From the NCBI GenBank assembly GCA_016705325.1, contig JADIYJ010000027.1, forward strand, positions 124,001 to 188,000: DNA of 64,000 nucleotides. The letters are read 5' to 3'. Both the position numbers and the translations under genes were made by a program. Shown here in pieces: positions 34,723 through 42,524 of the stretch (positions are counted from its first letter, which is position 1; every line of letters begins with the position of its first letter). A model generated the notes under the pieces. It did no database searches and was not told the origin of the DNA. It saw nothing but the letters and a program-made list of their open reading frames with translations. Source of the stretch: Pseudomonadota bacterium (GTDB taxonomy: Bacteria; Pseudomonadota; Gammaproteobacteria; Steroidobacterales; Steroidobacteraceae).

Positions 34723-35346
34723 TCAATCAAAGTCCGTCGCAATCTCCGGCCGCTGCCAATGCTGCCGCATGCGCAGGACCTGCGGCGGAGTACACCGGCC
34801 GATGGACATGGGCGGCAAGTCGTCCGGATCGAAGAAGTCGACGCCATCCGTCTCGTAACTGCCGCGAGCCTGGCCGCCTTCGATCTCGCAGAGGAAGAAC
34901 GCCTTCCAGCTGTGATGCAGTGACGGCGTGTGGCCATGGGCGTTGCGATCGTACAGTGCCGCGAGCTTGACCACGCGCACGCGAAAACCCGACTCCTGCT
35001 CGATTTCCTTGCGGACCGCGCCGGACGGCGAGTCGTTCACGTCGGCCCAGCCACCGGGCAGGGTCCACAACCCGTCCATCGTCTCGCGGACCAGCAACAC
35101 CCTGCCATCGGCCGGACGGAACGCTGCGCCACGTACCTCGATCTTGGGCGTGACGTACCCGCCCTCGAGCGACCACTCGGCCCGCAGCTCCACCGGGTCG
35201 GCACCGGCGCCCGCGGCCAGCAGTTCGGATGCGATGCGTTCGATGGCTGCGTAACGCTCGCGGTCGTACTCGTCCCTGCAGAAATGCAGGCCCGTGCGCG
35301 CAAGCGCCTGCAGGCTGCGGAAGTGCTCCAGACGCCGGTCTTTCAT
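34723..35346 (-). CDS. NUDIX hydrolase with N-terminal NUDIX-associated domain
   Basis: The 207-residue product has an N-terminal helical domain (1-65: 'LQALARTGLHFCRDEYDRER', 'IASELLA') of the type fused to ADP-ribose-pyrophosphatase-like NUDIX enzymes. The NUDIX box is 'GGWADVNDSPSGAVRKEIEQ' followed by ESGF; Asp stands where the consensus has the first Glu. It likely hydrolyses a nucleoside diphosphate derivative, the substrate not being readable. ATG 35346 (MKDRRLEHF) is preferred over the upstream in-frame ATG at 35409, which would cross the argR operator. It is divergent from argR. Confidence 0.88.
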   Translation of the reverse strand: MKDRRLEHFRSLQALARTGLHFCRDEYDRERYAAIERIASELLAAGAGADPVELRAEWSLEGGYVTPKIEVRGAAFRPADGRVLLVRETMDGLWTLPGGWADVNDSPSGAVRKEIEQESGFRVRVVKLAALYDRNAHGHTPSLHHSWKAFFLCEIEGGQARGSYETDGVDFFDPDDLPPMSIGRCTPPQVLRMRQHWQRPEIATDFD

Positions 35347-35362
35347 TTCGGGAATTCCGTGC

Positions 35363-35386
35363 TTGACACCGTCCGCATAATTATGC
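35363..35386 (+). promoter_or_regulatory. Putative argR-argG promoter with overlapping ARG box
   Basis: A TTGACA at 35363-35368 is followed by the palindrome GCATAATTATGC at 35375-35386. Extended to 14 bases (CGCATAATTATGCA) it agrees with the ArgR consensus TGAATAATTATTCA at 11 positions. A further half-site ATTCA lies at 35404-35408. ArgR binding here would repress its own operon when arginine is abundant. The -10 box is not clear. Confidence 0.6.
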
Positions 35387-35429
35387 ACATTTGCGCAGCT
35401 TTTATTCACATAGACCGGATGCGACGCCC

Positions 35430-35885
35430 GTGGCCACCGACCTCAACGCCCAGACCCAGCGACGCGATGCGATCGTCCGCATCCTGCAGCAGAACGCTGT
35501 CGCGCGGCAGGCCGAGCTGGTCGCCCTGCTCCATCGCGAGGGCCACGACGCGACCCAGTCCAGCGTCAGTCGCGACCTGCGCGAACTCGGCGTGGCCAAG
35601 GGCGGCGATCGTTACCTGCTGCCGGTCGTCGAGGACGCACTCACCCCGAGCCACCTCGAGACGGTCCGCTCGTTCGTCAGGAGTTACCGCGCCGCGGGAC
35701 CCACGTTGACGGTACTGCGCACGTCGGTGGGCACCGCCCAGAGCGTCGCCATCGCGCTGGACAAGGCGCGCTGGCCCGAGGTCATCGGCACCATCGCCGG
35801 CGACGACACGATCTTCATTGCGACGGAAACCGCGAAAGCGCAGCGCCGCCTGCACGAACACCTCCGTACCCACTTCGGACGCTGA
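35430..35885 (+). CDS. argR: Arginine repressor ArgR
   Basis: The 151-residue product has an N-terminal winged HTH ('LVALLHREGHDATQSSVSRD', 'LRELGVAKGG') with the SxSR motif of ArgR, and a C-terminal hexamerisation/arginine-binding domain ('LDKARWPEVIGTIAGDDTIF' with the GDDT motif). Arginine-bound hexamers repress arginine biosynthesis. GTG 35430 was chosen because it gives the family N-terminus; there is no in-frame ATG, and TTG 35391 would lie within the control region. It leads the arg operon, nine bases before argG. Confidence 0.93.
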   Translation: MATDLNAQTQRRDAIVRILQQNAVARQAELVALLHREGHDATQSSVSRDLRELGVAKGGDRYLLPVVEDALTPSHLETVRSFVRSYRAAGPTLTVLRTSVGTAQSVAIALDKARWPEVIGTIAGDDTIFIATETAKAQRRLHEHLRTHFGR

Positions 35886-35894
35886 GATTTCCCG

Positions 35895-37112
35895 ATGACC
35901 ACGCAACCCCTGGGCGCCAGGCCCATCCTGCTCGCTTTTTCCGGCGGACTCGACACCTCGTTCTGCGTGCCCTGGCTCGCGGAAAGGTACGACCGCCCGA
36001 TCGTCACGCTGACCGTCAACACGGGCGGCATCGACGAGGATGCTGCGAAAGTACTCGCGGAGCGCTCGCAGACGCTGGGTGCCGTTGCACACCACCTGGT
36101 CGATGCGCGTCCAGCCTATTTCGGCCAGGTCCTGCAGTACCTGGTCATGGGCAACGTGCGTCGCGGCAACCTGTATCCGCTGTGCGTCGGCGCCGAGCGC
36201 GTGCTGCAGGCACAGACCGTCGCGCAGTTCGCGCGGCAACTGGGCACCGACGTCGTGGCCCACGGCTCGACCGCAGCGGGCAACGACCAGGTGCGCTTCG
36301 AGGTCGCGCTGCGGACGCTTGCGCCTGAACTCGAGATTCTCGCGCCGGTCCGGGACCATGCGTTCAAGCGGCCCGAGCAGCTGGAATATCTGCAGGCGCG
36401 CAAGCTGCCGGTGCCGCCGTTCGGCGCGGCCTACTCCGTCAATCGCGGCCTGTGGGGCGTGACGATCGGTGGCAAGGAAACGCTGGTCTCCGAGACCTGC
36501 ATTCCGGACGACGCCTGGGTGCTGACGAAGGACGCCTTCACGCACCCGCACGCGCCGGAACGGCACACGATCGGCTTCGAGGCCGGCGTGCCGAGCTCGC
36601 TCGACGGCAAGCCGCTCGACGCCGTGAGCCTGATCGAGCAGGTGGAGGCGATCGGTGCGAAATTCGGCGTTGGCCGCGGCATTCACCTGGGCGACACGAT
36701 CATCGGCTTCAAGGGCCGCGTTGCGTTCGAAGCGCCCGCCGCCGAAGTGCTGCTCACGGCGCATCGCGAACTCGAGAAGCTGGTGCTGTCCGCGCGGCAG
36801 GCCCGGCTCAAGGACACGCTGGCTGCGCTCTATGGCGACCTGCTGCACGAAGGCCAGCACCTGGACCCGGTGTGTCGCGACATCGAGGCCTTCTTCGTCT
36901 CGACGCAGCAGCGCGTCACGGGAGAAGTGCACGTCCTGTTCCGCCCAGGTGTCGTCTTTGTCGAGGGCACCTCGTCGCGATATTCGCTGATGAAGGCATC
37001 GAAGGGCGCCTATGGTGAATCAGCCGGTGAATGGACGGCTGCCGAGGCCCACGGCTTCTCCAAGATGCTGGCGCTGCCGGGAATCTTCTACACGCGCGCC
37101 GGACGCAACTGA
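35895..37112 (+). CDS. argG: Argininosuccinate synthase
   Basis: The 405-residue product has the N-type ATP pyrophosphatase P-loop 'LLAFSGGLDTSFCVPWL' and 'HGSTAAGNDQVRFEVAL', and 'SVNRGLWGVTIGGKETLVSE' in the synthetase domain. The last segment is characteristic of the ArgG subtype found with argF' in Xanthomonas and Bacteroidetes, different from E. coli ArgG. It joins citrulline and aspartate with ATP. It sits second in the operon, nine bases after argR and 27 bases before the DUF1611 gene. Confidence 0.96.
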   Translation: MTTQPLGARPILLAFSGGLDTSFCVPWLAERYDRPIVTLTVNTGGIDEDAAKVLAERSQTLGAVAHHLVDARPAYFGQVLQYLVMGNVRRGNLYPLCVGAERVLQAQTVAQFARQLGTDVVAHGSTAAGNDQVRFEVALRTLAPELEILAPVRDHAFKRPEQLEYLQARKLPVPPFGAAYSVNRGLWGVTIGGKETLVSETCIPDDAWVLTKDAFTHPHAPERHTIGFEAGVPSSLDGKPLDAVSLIEQVEAIGAKFGVGRGIHLGDTIIGFKGRVAFEAPAAEVLLTAHRELEKLVLSARQARLKDTLAALYGDLLHEGQHLDPVCRDIEAFFVSTQQRVTGEVHVLFRPGVVFVEGTSSRYSLMKASKGAYGESAGEWTAAEAHGFSKMLALPGIFYTRAGRN

Positions 37113-37139
37113 GCGCCGGCCGGGCCAGGGAGACACACC

Positions 37140-38225
37140 ATGCAGATGAAGTCCGTCGTCGTCGACAAGATCGGTTCCATCGCACAGGCCTGCGGCCTGG
37201 GTCACGAATTGCGCGTTGCCACCACCGACATTCCCTGCGAGGAAGGCGTGGTGCTCGCGGTCGAGGTGCTCAACAACAAGTCGACCTACAACACGCTCGA
37301 GCTCGCCAGCGGCCGCATGGCCAAGGTGTCGAAGGGCGACGTGATCGTCGGCGCGCTCGGCCACCGGCAGGCGCTGTTCGGCTACTCGGGCCACATCCCC
37401 GAGCAGGTGGCCGTCGGTGACGTCATCCAGGTGCTCAACATCGGCGGCGTGCTCGGCATCTGCGATTCGGTCAATCCCGACCGGGGCCAGCCGTTCGACG
37501 CGCGCGTGCTCGGCTGTGTGCTGCAGTTTCCGTTCCTCGGCGAGCGCATCGGCGTGCCGGCCCGCGTCGGTTATCACCGGCTGGACCAGGGAGCGACGCT
37601 CGACACGCACGGCGTGCCGATCGTGGCGCTGGCCGGCACCTGCATGGAAGCCGGCAAGACGGCCGCTGCCTGCGCGATCGTGAGCCGCATGCGGCATCGC
37701 GGCCTCGCCGTGCACGCATTCAAGGCGACGGGTGTCTCGCTGCGTCGTGACATCCTGGCAATGGAAGACGCAGGCGCGCGTCGCAGCCAGATCTTCACGG
37801 ACTTCGGCATCGTCACGACGACCGCCGCGTCCGGTCCCGCCCTCACGCGGACCATGCTGACGGAGATGACCCAGGGCAAGCCCGACGTCGTGATCTTCGA
37901 ACTCGGCGATGGCATCCTCGGCGCCTATGGCGTCGAGGCGATTCTCTCGGCACCGGACATCGCCAGGTCACTGAGTGCCGTGATTCTCTCGGCCAATGAC
38001 CCGGTTGCAGCCTGGGGCGGCGTGAAGCTGCTGCGGGAGCGGTTCAGCATCGAGCCCTGCGCGGTCACCGGGCCAGCCACGGACAACGCAGTGGGCGTGA
38101 ACATCATCGAGCAGCAGATGCAGGTGCGCGCGTTCAATGCGATCACCGCCGGCGCCCTGCTCGGCGATCACATCATCGAGACGCTGGGGCTCACGACGCA
38201 GCCTGCGGCGGCGGTCAATCAATGA
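37140..38225 (+). CDS. DUF1611 / DgcN-like P-loop protein in the arginine operon, candidate N-acylglutamate synthase
   Basis: The 361-residue product has an N-terminal domain ('VVVDKIGSIAQACGLGHELR', 'GDVIQVLNIGGVLGICDSVN') and a C-terminal P-loop domain. The Walker A motif is 'ALAGTCMEAGKTAAACAI', near residue 165. 'FELGDGILGAYGVE' is typical of DUF1611. A family member, DgcN, has been reported as a D-glutamate N-acetyltransferase. Here the gene lies between argG and argC and overlaps argC by four bases (ATGA), so it must be co-expressed with arginine enzymes. The operon lacks argA and argJ, and argB has no fused acetyltransferase. I infer that this protein may acylate L-glutamate at the first step. 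That function is not shown by sequence alone. Confidence 0.85.
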   Translation: MQMKSVVVDKIGSIAQACGLGHELRVATTDIPCEEGVVLAVEVLNNKSTYNTLELASGRMAKVSKGDVIVGALGHRQALFGYSGHIPEQVAVGDVIQVLNIGGVLGICDSVNPDRGQPFDARVLGCVLQFPFLGERIGVPARVGYHRLDQGATLDTHGVPIVALAGTCMEAGKTAAACAIVSRMRHRGLAVHAFKATGVSLRRDILAMEDAGARRSQIFTDFGIVTTTAASGPALTRTMLTEMTQGKPDVVIFELGDGILGAYGVEAILSAPDIARSLSAVILSANDPVAAWGGVKLLRERFSIEPCAVTGPATDNAVGVNIIEQQMQVRAFNAITAGALLGDHIIETLGLTTQPAAAVNQ

Positions 38226-39283
38226 GTGCGCGGACACCCGCGATCGTGCTGGGCGGCACCGGCTACGTCGCCGGCGAATTGCTGCGCCTGCTCGCGTCGC
38301 ATCCGTACTTCGACCTCGCAGCGGTCGCCTCCGACAGCCAGCCGGACGAGCCGGTCGCACAGTTCTTCCGGCACCTGCAGCCCGTGCTGCCGCACCTGCG
38401 CTTCGCGAACCACGAAGAGATCCTCGAGTACGTCACGTCGAACCCGGAGACGGCGGTGTTCTCGGCGGCGCCGCACGGTGTGTCCGCGGCACTGATCGAC
38501 CGGTTGCTGACGGCGGCCGAGCAGGCTGAAACGCAGGCGCGGGTCGTCGACATCTCGGCGGACTTCCGTTACTCGAGCGCCGATGCGTTCGAAGTGGTGT
38601 ACAAGCACGCCCACGGCGCGCCCGACCGGATCAGCGAGTTCACCTGCGCGGTTCCCGAGCACCTGAATGCGTTGTCCACGCCCCACGTCGCACACCCCGG
38701 GTGTTTCGCGACTGCCGTGCTGCTGGCGAGCGTGCCGCTGCTTGCGCTCGGCCTGGTCGAGCCGCGCCTGTTCGTGTCCGGCGTGACCGGCAGCACCGGC
38801 TCGGGTCGCCAGCCCGTGGCCGGCACGCACCACCCGCAACGCCACAGCGACCTGTACTCGTACAATGCGCTTGCCCATCGGCACACGCCGGAAATCACCG
38901 CGCTCGCGCAGGCGGCCTCCGGCACGCAGGCCGACTTTGCCTTCGTACCGCACAGCGGCCCGTTCGCGCGCGGCATCCACGTGACGGTGCAGGCGACGCT
39001 GCAGGAACCGATGTCGACGCACGAACTGGTGCACGCATTGCGCGAGTACTACGACCAGTCCGTCTTCGTGCGTGTCAGCGGCGACATGCCGCGCCTCAAG
39101 GACGTCGTCGCCAGCAACTTCGCGGAACTCTCCGGCGTCAGCAATGGCCGCACGGTCGCCGTGATGTGCGTGATCGACAACCTGACCAAGGGCGCGGCCG
39201 GCGGCGCCGTGCAATGGATGAACCGCATGTTCGGGCACGAAGAGACCGCCGGCCTGATGACGCCTGCGCCGGGGTGGACCTGA
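38222..39283 (+). CDS. argC: N-acyl-gamma-glutamyl-phosphate reductase
   Basis: The 353-residue product has the NADP-binding start 'VLGGTGYVAGELLRLLASHP' and the catalytic cysteine motif 'HPGCFATAVLLASVPLLALG'. 'SGVTGSTGSGRQPVAGTHHP' and 'YSYNALAHRHTPEI' follow the pattern of the type 2 ArgC subfamily. It reduces N-acylglutamyl phosphate to the semialdehyde. It overlaps the DUF1611 gene by four bases and the argD start by one base. Confidence 0.95.
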   Translation: MSARTPAIVLGGTGYVAGELLRLLASHPYFDLAAVASDSQPDEPVAQFFRHLQPVLPHLRFANHEEILEYVTSNPETAVFSAAPHGVSAALIDRLLTAAEQAETQARVVDISADFRYSSADAFEVVYKHAHGAPDRISEFTCAVPEHLNALSTPHVAHPGCFATAVLLASVPLLALGLVEPRLFVSGVTGSTGSGRQPVAGTHHPQRHSDLYSYNALAHRHTPEITALAQAASGTQADFAFVPHSGPFARGIHVTVQATLQEPMSTHELVHALREYYDQSVFVRVSGDMPRLKDVVASNFAELSGVSNGRTVAVMCVIDNLTKGAAGGAVQWMNRMFGHEETAGLMTPAPGWT

Positions 39284-40449
39284 TGAATGCAGTCGTGAAC
39301 TGGGCACCTCCTGCCGACCATCTGGCCCCTGTCTATTCGCAGTGGGCTCTCGACGTCGCCGACGGCACCGGCGTGTACCTGAACACGCGCGACGGCCGGC
39401 AGGTGCTGGACCTGTATGGCGGCCACGCCGTGGCGGCGCTCGGGTACTCGCACCCGCGACTGCTCGCCGCGCTTGAAGCCCAGGCAAGAGCGCTGATCTT
39501 CCAGAGCAATGCCGTGCCACTCGAGGTGCGTGCGCGAGCCGCGCTGCGCCTGACGCGCTTCGCCGGCCTCGGCCTCAACACGGCGTTCTTCATCAGCACC
39601 GGCGCCGAAGCCAACGAGAACGCGCTGAAGCTGGCATTGCGAATCACGGGCCGGCGCAAGGTCGTTGCCATTGAAGGCAGCTTTCACGGCCGCACGGCGG
39701 CGGCGGGTGCCGTCACCTGGGGCGCGGCGCAGAAGTGGTACGGCTTTCCGCAGGCGCCGTTCGAGGTCGAATTCGTGCCGCGCGGCGACCTCGCCGCAAT
39801 CGATCGGCTCGTCGGCACGGACACGGCCGCCGTGATCGTCGAACCGGTACAGGGCGTCGGCGGTGCGCTTGACCTCGGCGAGCCGTTCCTTGCGGCGCTG
39901 CGCGGGCGCTGCACCGAGACCTGCGCCCTGCTCGTCTTCGACGAAGTGCAGTGCGGCATGGGTCGCACCGGCTACCCGTTCGCCGCCAACATGTACGGCA
40001 TCTCGCCCGACATGATCACGACGGCCAAGGCTCTCGGTGCCGGCTTCCCGTGCGCCGCATTGCTGATGGCGGATCACGTCGCAGGTCACCTGCAGCTGGA
40101 CGACCTCGGCACGACCTTCGGCGGCGGACCGCTGGCCTGCGCGATGATCGAAACCGTGGTGGACATCATCGAAAGCGAAGGCCTGCTCGCGAACGTGCGC
40201 AAGCTGTCACAGCAGATGCGCCAAACCTGCGTCGTCGGGCCGGTGACGGGCACGCAGGGCGCCGGCTTCCTGCTCGGCCTGCGCACGCGCCGTGCTGCGA
40301 AGGACGTGCAGCGCGAGTTGCTCGAACAGCACGACATCCTCACCGGAACCAGTGGTGACCCGCACGTCGTCCGTATCCTCGCGCCCTACATACTCGAGTC
40401 GCGGCACGTCGAACAGTTGCGCGACGCCCTGTGTTCTTTGCCCGCCTGA
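39283..40449 (+). CDS. argD: Acylornithine aminotransferase (class III, PLP)
   Basis: The 388-residue product has 'LDLYGGHAVAALGYSHPRLL' and 'FFISTGAEANENALKLAL', the aspartate in 'LLVFDEVQCGMGRTG' that contacts the PLP nitrogen, and the PLP lysine in 'DMITTAKALGAGFP'. It converts N-acylglutamate semialdehyde to N-acylornithine with glutamate as donor. Start ATG 39283 shares one base with the argC stop (TGATG). The stop at 40447-40449 is followed by a pyrimidine-rich stretch. Confidence 0.94.
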   Translation: MNAVVNWAPPADHLAPVYSQWALDVADGTGVYLNTRDGRQVLDLYGGHAVAALGYSHPRLLAALEAQARALIFQSNAVPLEVRARAALRLTRFAGLGLNTAFFISTGAEANENALKLALRITGRRKVVAIEGSFHGRTAAAGAVTWGAAQKWYGFPQAPFEVEFVPRGDLAAIDRLVGTDTAAVIVEPVQGVGGALDLGEPFLAALRGRCTETCALLVFDEVQCGMGRTGYPFAANMYGISPDMITTAKALGAGFPCAALLMADHVAGHLQLDDLGTTFGGGPLACAMIETVVDIIESEGLLANVRKLSQQMRQTCVVGPVTGTQGAGFLLGLRTRRAAKDVQRELLEQHDILTGTSGDPHVVRILAPYILESRHVEQLRDALCSLPA

Positions 40450-40481
40450 ACAGACGGCGCAGCACTTTCGACTAACCCCTA

Positions 40482-40540
40482 TTTCCCTCCCCCCTTCCTC
40501 CCTTCCTCCCTTCCTCCCTTCCCCCTTCCCCCCCTTCCCT
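40482..40540. repeat. 59-base pyrimidine tract with three TTCCTCCC units before argF'
   Basis: All bases from 40482 to 40540 are C or T. Three perfect 8-base units TTCCTCCC occupy 40495-40518. Unit length 8 is not a multiple of 3, so slippage would shift frame. The tract replaces the place where a start codon for argF' would be expected and could form H-DNA. Confidence 0.85.
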
Positions 40541-41540
40541 GCAGCGCCTCCTCGACCCGGCCGATCTCTCGCGCGACGAAGTCGTCGACCTGCTCGCGCT
40601 CGCCCAGCGCCTGCAGGATCGACCGGAACCGACCGCGCTCGCCGGCAAGATTCTCGGGCTGCTGTTCCTGAATCCGTCGCTGCGTACGCTGGCGTCGTTC
40701 CAGGCCGGCATGCAGCGTCTCGGCGGCACGGCGTTCGTCGTGACACCGGGCCAGGGCACGTGGCAGGTCGAGACACGGGACGGCGCAATCATGAATGGCG
40801 GTGCCGCCGAACACGTGCGCGAGGCGATACCCGTGCTTGCCTCGTATTGCGACGTGCTCGGCATCCGCTCGTTCGCCGAGGGCAAGGACCTCGCGGCCGA
40901 CATCGCCGAAGAGCAGTTCATGCGCATGGCCAGGCTGTGCCCGAAGCCGCTGGTGAACCTGGAGTCGGCCGTCAACCACCCGTGCCAGGCACTTGCAGAC
41001 TGGCGGACGATGGACGAGCTCGCCGTGCCTCGCGCTGGCAAGTTCGTGCTGAGCTGGGTCTCGCACCCGCGTGCATTGCCGCTCGCGGTGCCGGCCGCGA
41101 CCGTGCACATGGCGGCGCAGCGTGGCATGGACGTCGTCGTGCTGCGGCCCGAAGGCTACACCCTGCCCGATGCGATCATGCGCAAGGCACGGGCAGCTGC
41201 CGCGGCTTCGGGTGGCAGCGTCTCCGAGACCGCCGACCGCGAATCGGCGCTGCGTGGTGCGCAGGTGGTGTACGCGAAGGAATGGGGCTCGCCGCTGCAC
41301 TACGGTGACGCCGATGGCGAGGCGAAAGCACGCGCACCACTCGCTGACTGGTGCGTGCGCGAAAGCTGGTTCCGGTACGCGCGCAGCGACTGCCACTTCA
41401 TGCATTGCCTGCCGGTGCGCCGCAACGTCGCGGTGGCCGACGAGATTCTCGACGGGCCTCGCAGCCGCGTGGTGCGTGAGGCCGCCAACCGCATGGTCGT
41501 CCAGATGGCCGTGCTGTATCGATTGCTCAAGGGGAATTGA
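40539..41540 (+). CDS. argF': N-acylornithine carbamoyltransferase (ArgF' type), start codon unclear
   Basis: The 333-residue frame has the carbamoyl-phosphate motif in the form 'FLNPSLRTLASF', 'HPCQALAD' and 'HCLPVRRNVAV'. It resembles AOTCase/SOTCase rather than OTCase. The 80s-90s region 'VETRDGAIMNGGAAEH' and 'PVLASYCDVLGIRSF' look closer to the N-succinylornithine enzyme of Bacteroides than to the N-acetylornithine enzyme of Xanthomonas. Where those have Pro90 or Glu92, this protein has Ala. No ATG, GTG or TTG occurs between the in-frame stop TAA 40473-40475 and ATG 40710, which is inside the conserved domain. CTG 40539 gives the expected length and N-terminus ('LQRLLDPADLSRDEVVDLL'). 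Confidence 0.88.
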   Translation: MQRLLDPADLSRDEVVDLLALAQRLQDRPEPTALAGKILGLLFLNPSLRTLASFQAGMQRLGGTAFVVTPGQGTWQVETRDGAIMNGGAAEHVREAIPVLASYCDVLGIRSFAEGKDLAADIAEEQFMRMARLCPKPLVNLESAVNHPCQALADWRTMDELAVPRAGKFVLSWVSHPRALPLAVPAATVHMAAQRGMDVVVLRPEGYTLPDAIMRKARAAAAASGGSVSETADRESALRGAQVVYAKEWGSPLHYGDADGEAKARAPLADWCVRESWFRYARSDCHFMHCLPVRRNVAVADEILDGPRSRVVREAANRMVVQMAVLYRLLKGN

Positions 41541-41542
41541 CG

Positions 41543-42469
41543 ATGATCGGACACAAGGTCGAACAGGCGGTCACGGTGCGGGCACTGCGCGGTGCGACTC
41601 CGTACATACACATGTACAAGGGCAGGGTCTTCGTCATCAAGGCCGGGGGCGGCGCGTTTCGCGATGCCGGGACGATGCGTGCCTTCGTCGAACAGGTGAC
41701 GATCCTGCACCATCTCGGCATCCGCGTCGTGCTCGTGCACGGCGGCGGCCCGCAGCTCGACGACGTGACAGCAAAACTCGGCGTGCAGACACGCATGGTG
41801 CAGGGCCGTCGGGTGACCGACGCTGCGGCCATCGACGCGACCAGCATGGTCCTGAACGGCCTGATCAACACGCAACTGGTCGCGCTCTGCCGCAGCTTCG
41901 GCATTTCCGCCATCGGCATCGGCGGCATCGACGGCGGCCTGGTGCAGGCGCATCGCCGTGCTCCGGTGACGCTTGCGAGTGGCGAGGTCGTCGACTATGG
42001 CCTGGTGGGCGACATCGACGGCATCGACGGCACCGTCATCACGCGGCTGCTGGACAGCGGTTTCCTGCCCGTCGTGAGCCCGCTGTCGTGCGACAACTCG
42101 GGACAGCTGCTCAATATCAATGCCGACACGGTTGCTGCGGCGATCGGCGGCGCGCTGGTCGCCGAGAAGCTGATCCTCTGCACCGGCGCTCCCGGCATTC
42201 TCGAACGCGTCGACGATCCGCAGTCGCTGATCTCGTACACTGACCTGGCCGGCCTGCACCGGCTGCGGGAGAAGGGTGCGATCAGCGACGGCATGTTGCC
42301 GAAGTCGAGCGCCATCGAGGCGGCGATTCGCGGGGGTGTTCGCCGCGTGCACGTAATCTCGTACACCGAGGCAGATTCGCTGCTCGCCGAGATCTTCACC
42401 AACGAGGGCAAGGGCACGCTGGTCGTAGCGGACACGAAGGCGCTGACGGCCGCCGAACAAGGACAATAG
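41543..42469 (+). CDS. argB: N-acylglutamate kinase
   Basis: The 308-residue product is an amino acid kinase: 'VFVIKAGGGAFRDAGTM', 'VVLVHGGGPQLDDVTAKLGV', 'GDIDGIDGTVITRLLDSGFL', 'NINADTVAAAIGGALVAEKL' and 'AISDGMLPKSSAIEAAIRGG'. It phosphorylates N-acylglutamate. No GNAT (acetyltransferase) domain is fused at its C-terminus, unlike the bifunctional ArgA-ArgB proteins of Xanthomonas relatives, leaving the first step of the pathway unfilled. ATG 41543 lies two bases after the argF' stop; an in-frame TTG at 41537 is a weaker alternative. Confidence 0.94.
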   Translation: MIGHKVEQAVTVRALRGATPYIHMYKGRVFVIKAGGGAFRDAGTMRAFVEQVTILHHLGIRVVLVHGGGPQLDDVTAKLGVQTRMVQGRRVTDAAAIDATSMVLNGLINTQLVALCRSFGISAIGIGGIDGGLVQAHRRAPVTLASGEVVDYGLVGDIDGIDGTVITRLLDSGFLPVVSPLSCDNSGQLLNINADTVAAAIGGALVAEKLILCTGAPGILERVDDPQSLISYTDLAGLHRLREKGAISDGMLPKSSAIEAAIRGGVRRVHVISYTEADSLLAEIFTNEGKGTLVVADTKALTAAEQGQ

Positions 42470-42501
42470 GAAGTGATTCGTGATTAGTGATTGGTGATTA
42501 G
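42468..42501. repeat. AGGAAGTGA-type short repeat between argB and argH
   Basis: AGGAAGTGA followed by 7-base units of the GTGATTA/TTGGTGA type. Two related copies occur at 58681-58714 and, inverted, at 58741-58772. The repeat starts on the argB stop codon. Confidence 0.6.
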
Positions 42502-42524
42502 TTACGACTACGAAGGACCTCCGC

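Noticed and set aside
40292..41308. A long forward frame spanning the argD end and the pyrimidine tract as a possible argF' start
   Set aside because: It is in a different frame from the carbamoyltransferase motifs and gives an Arg/Pro/Ala-rich translation.
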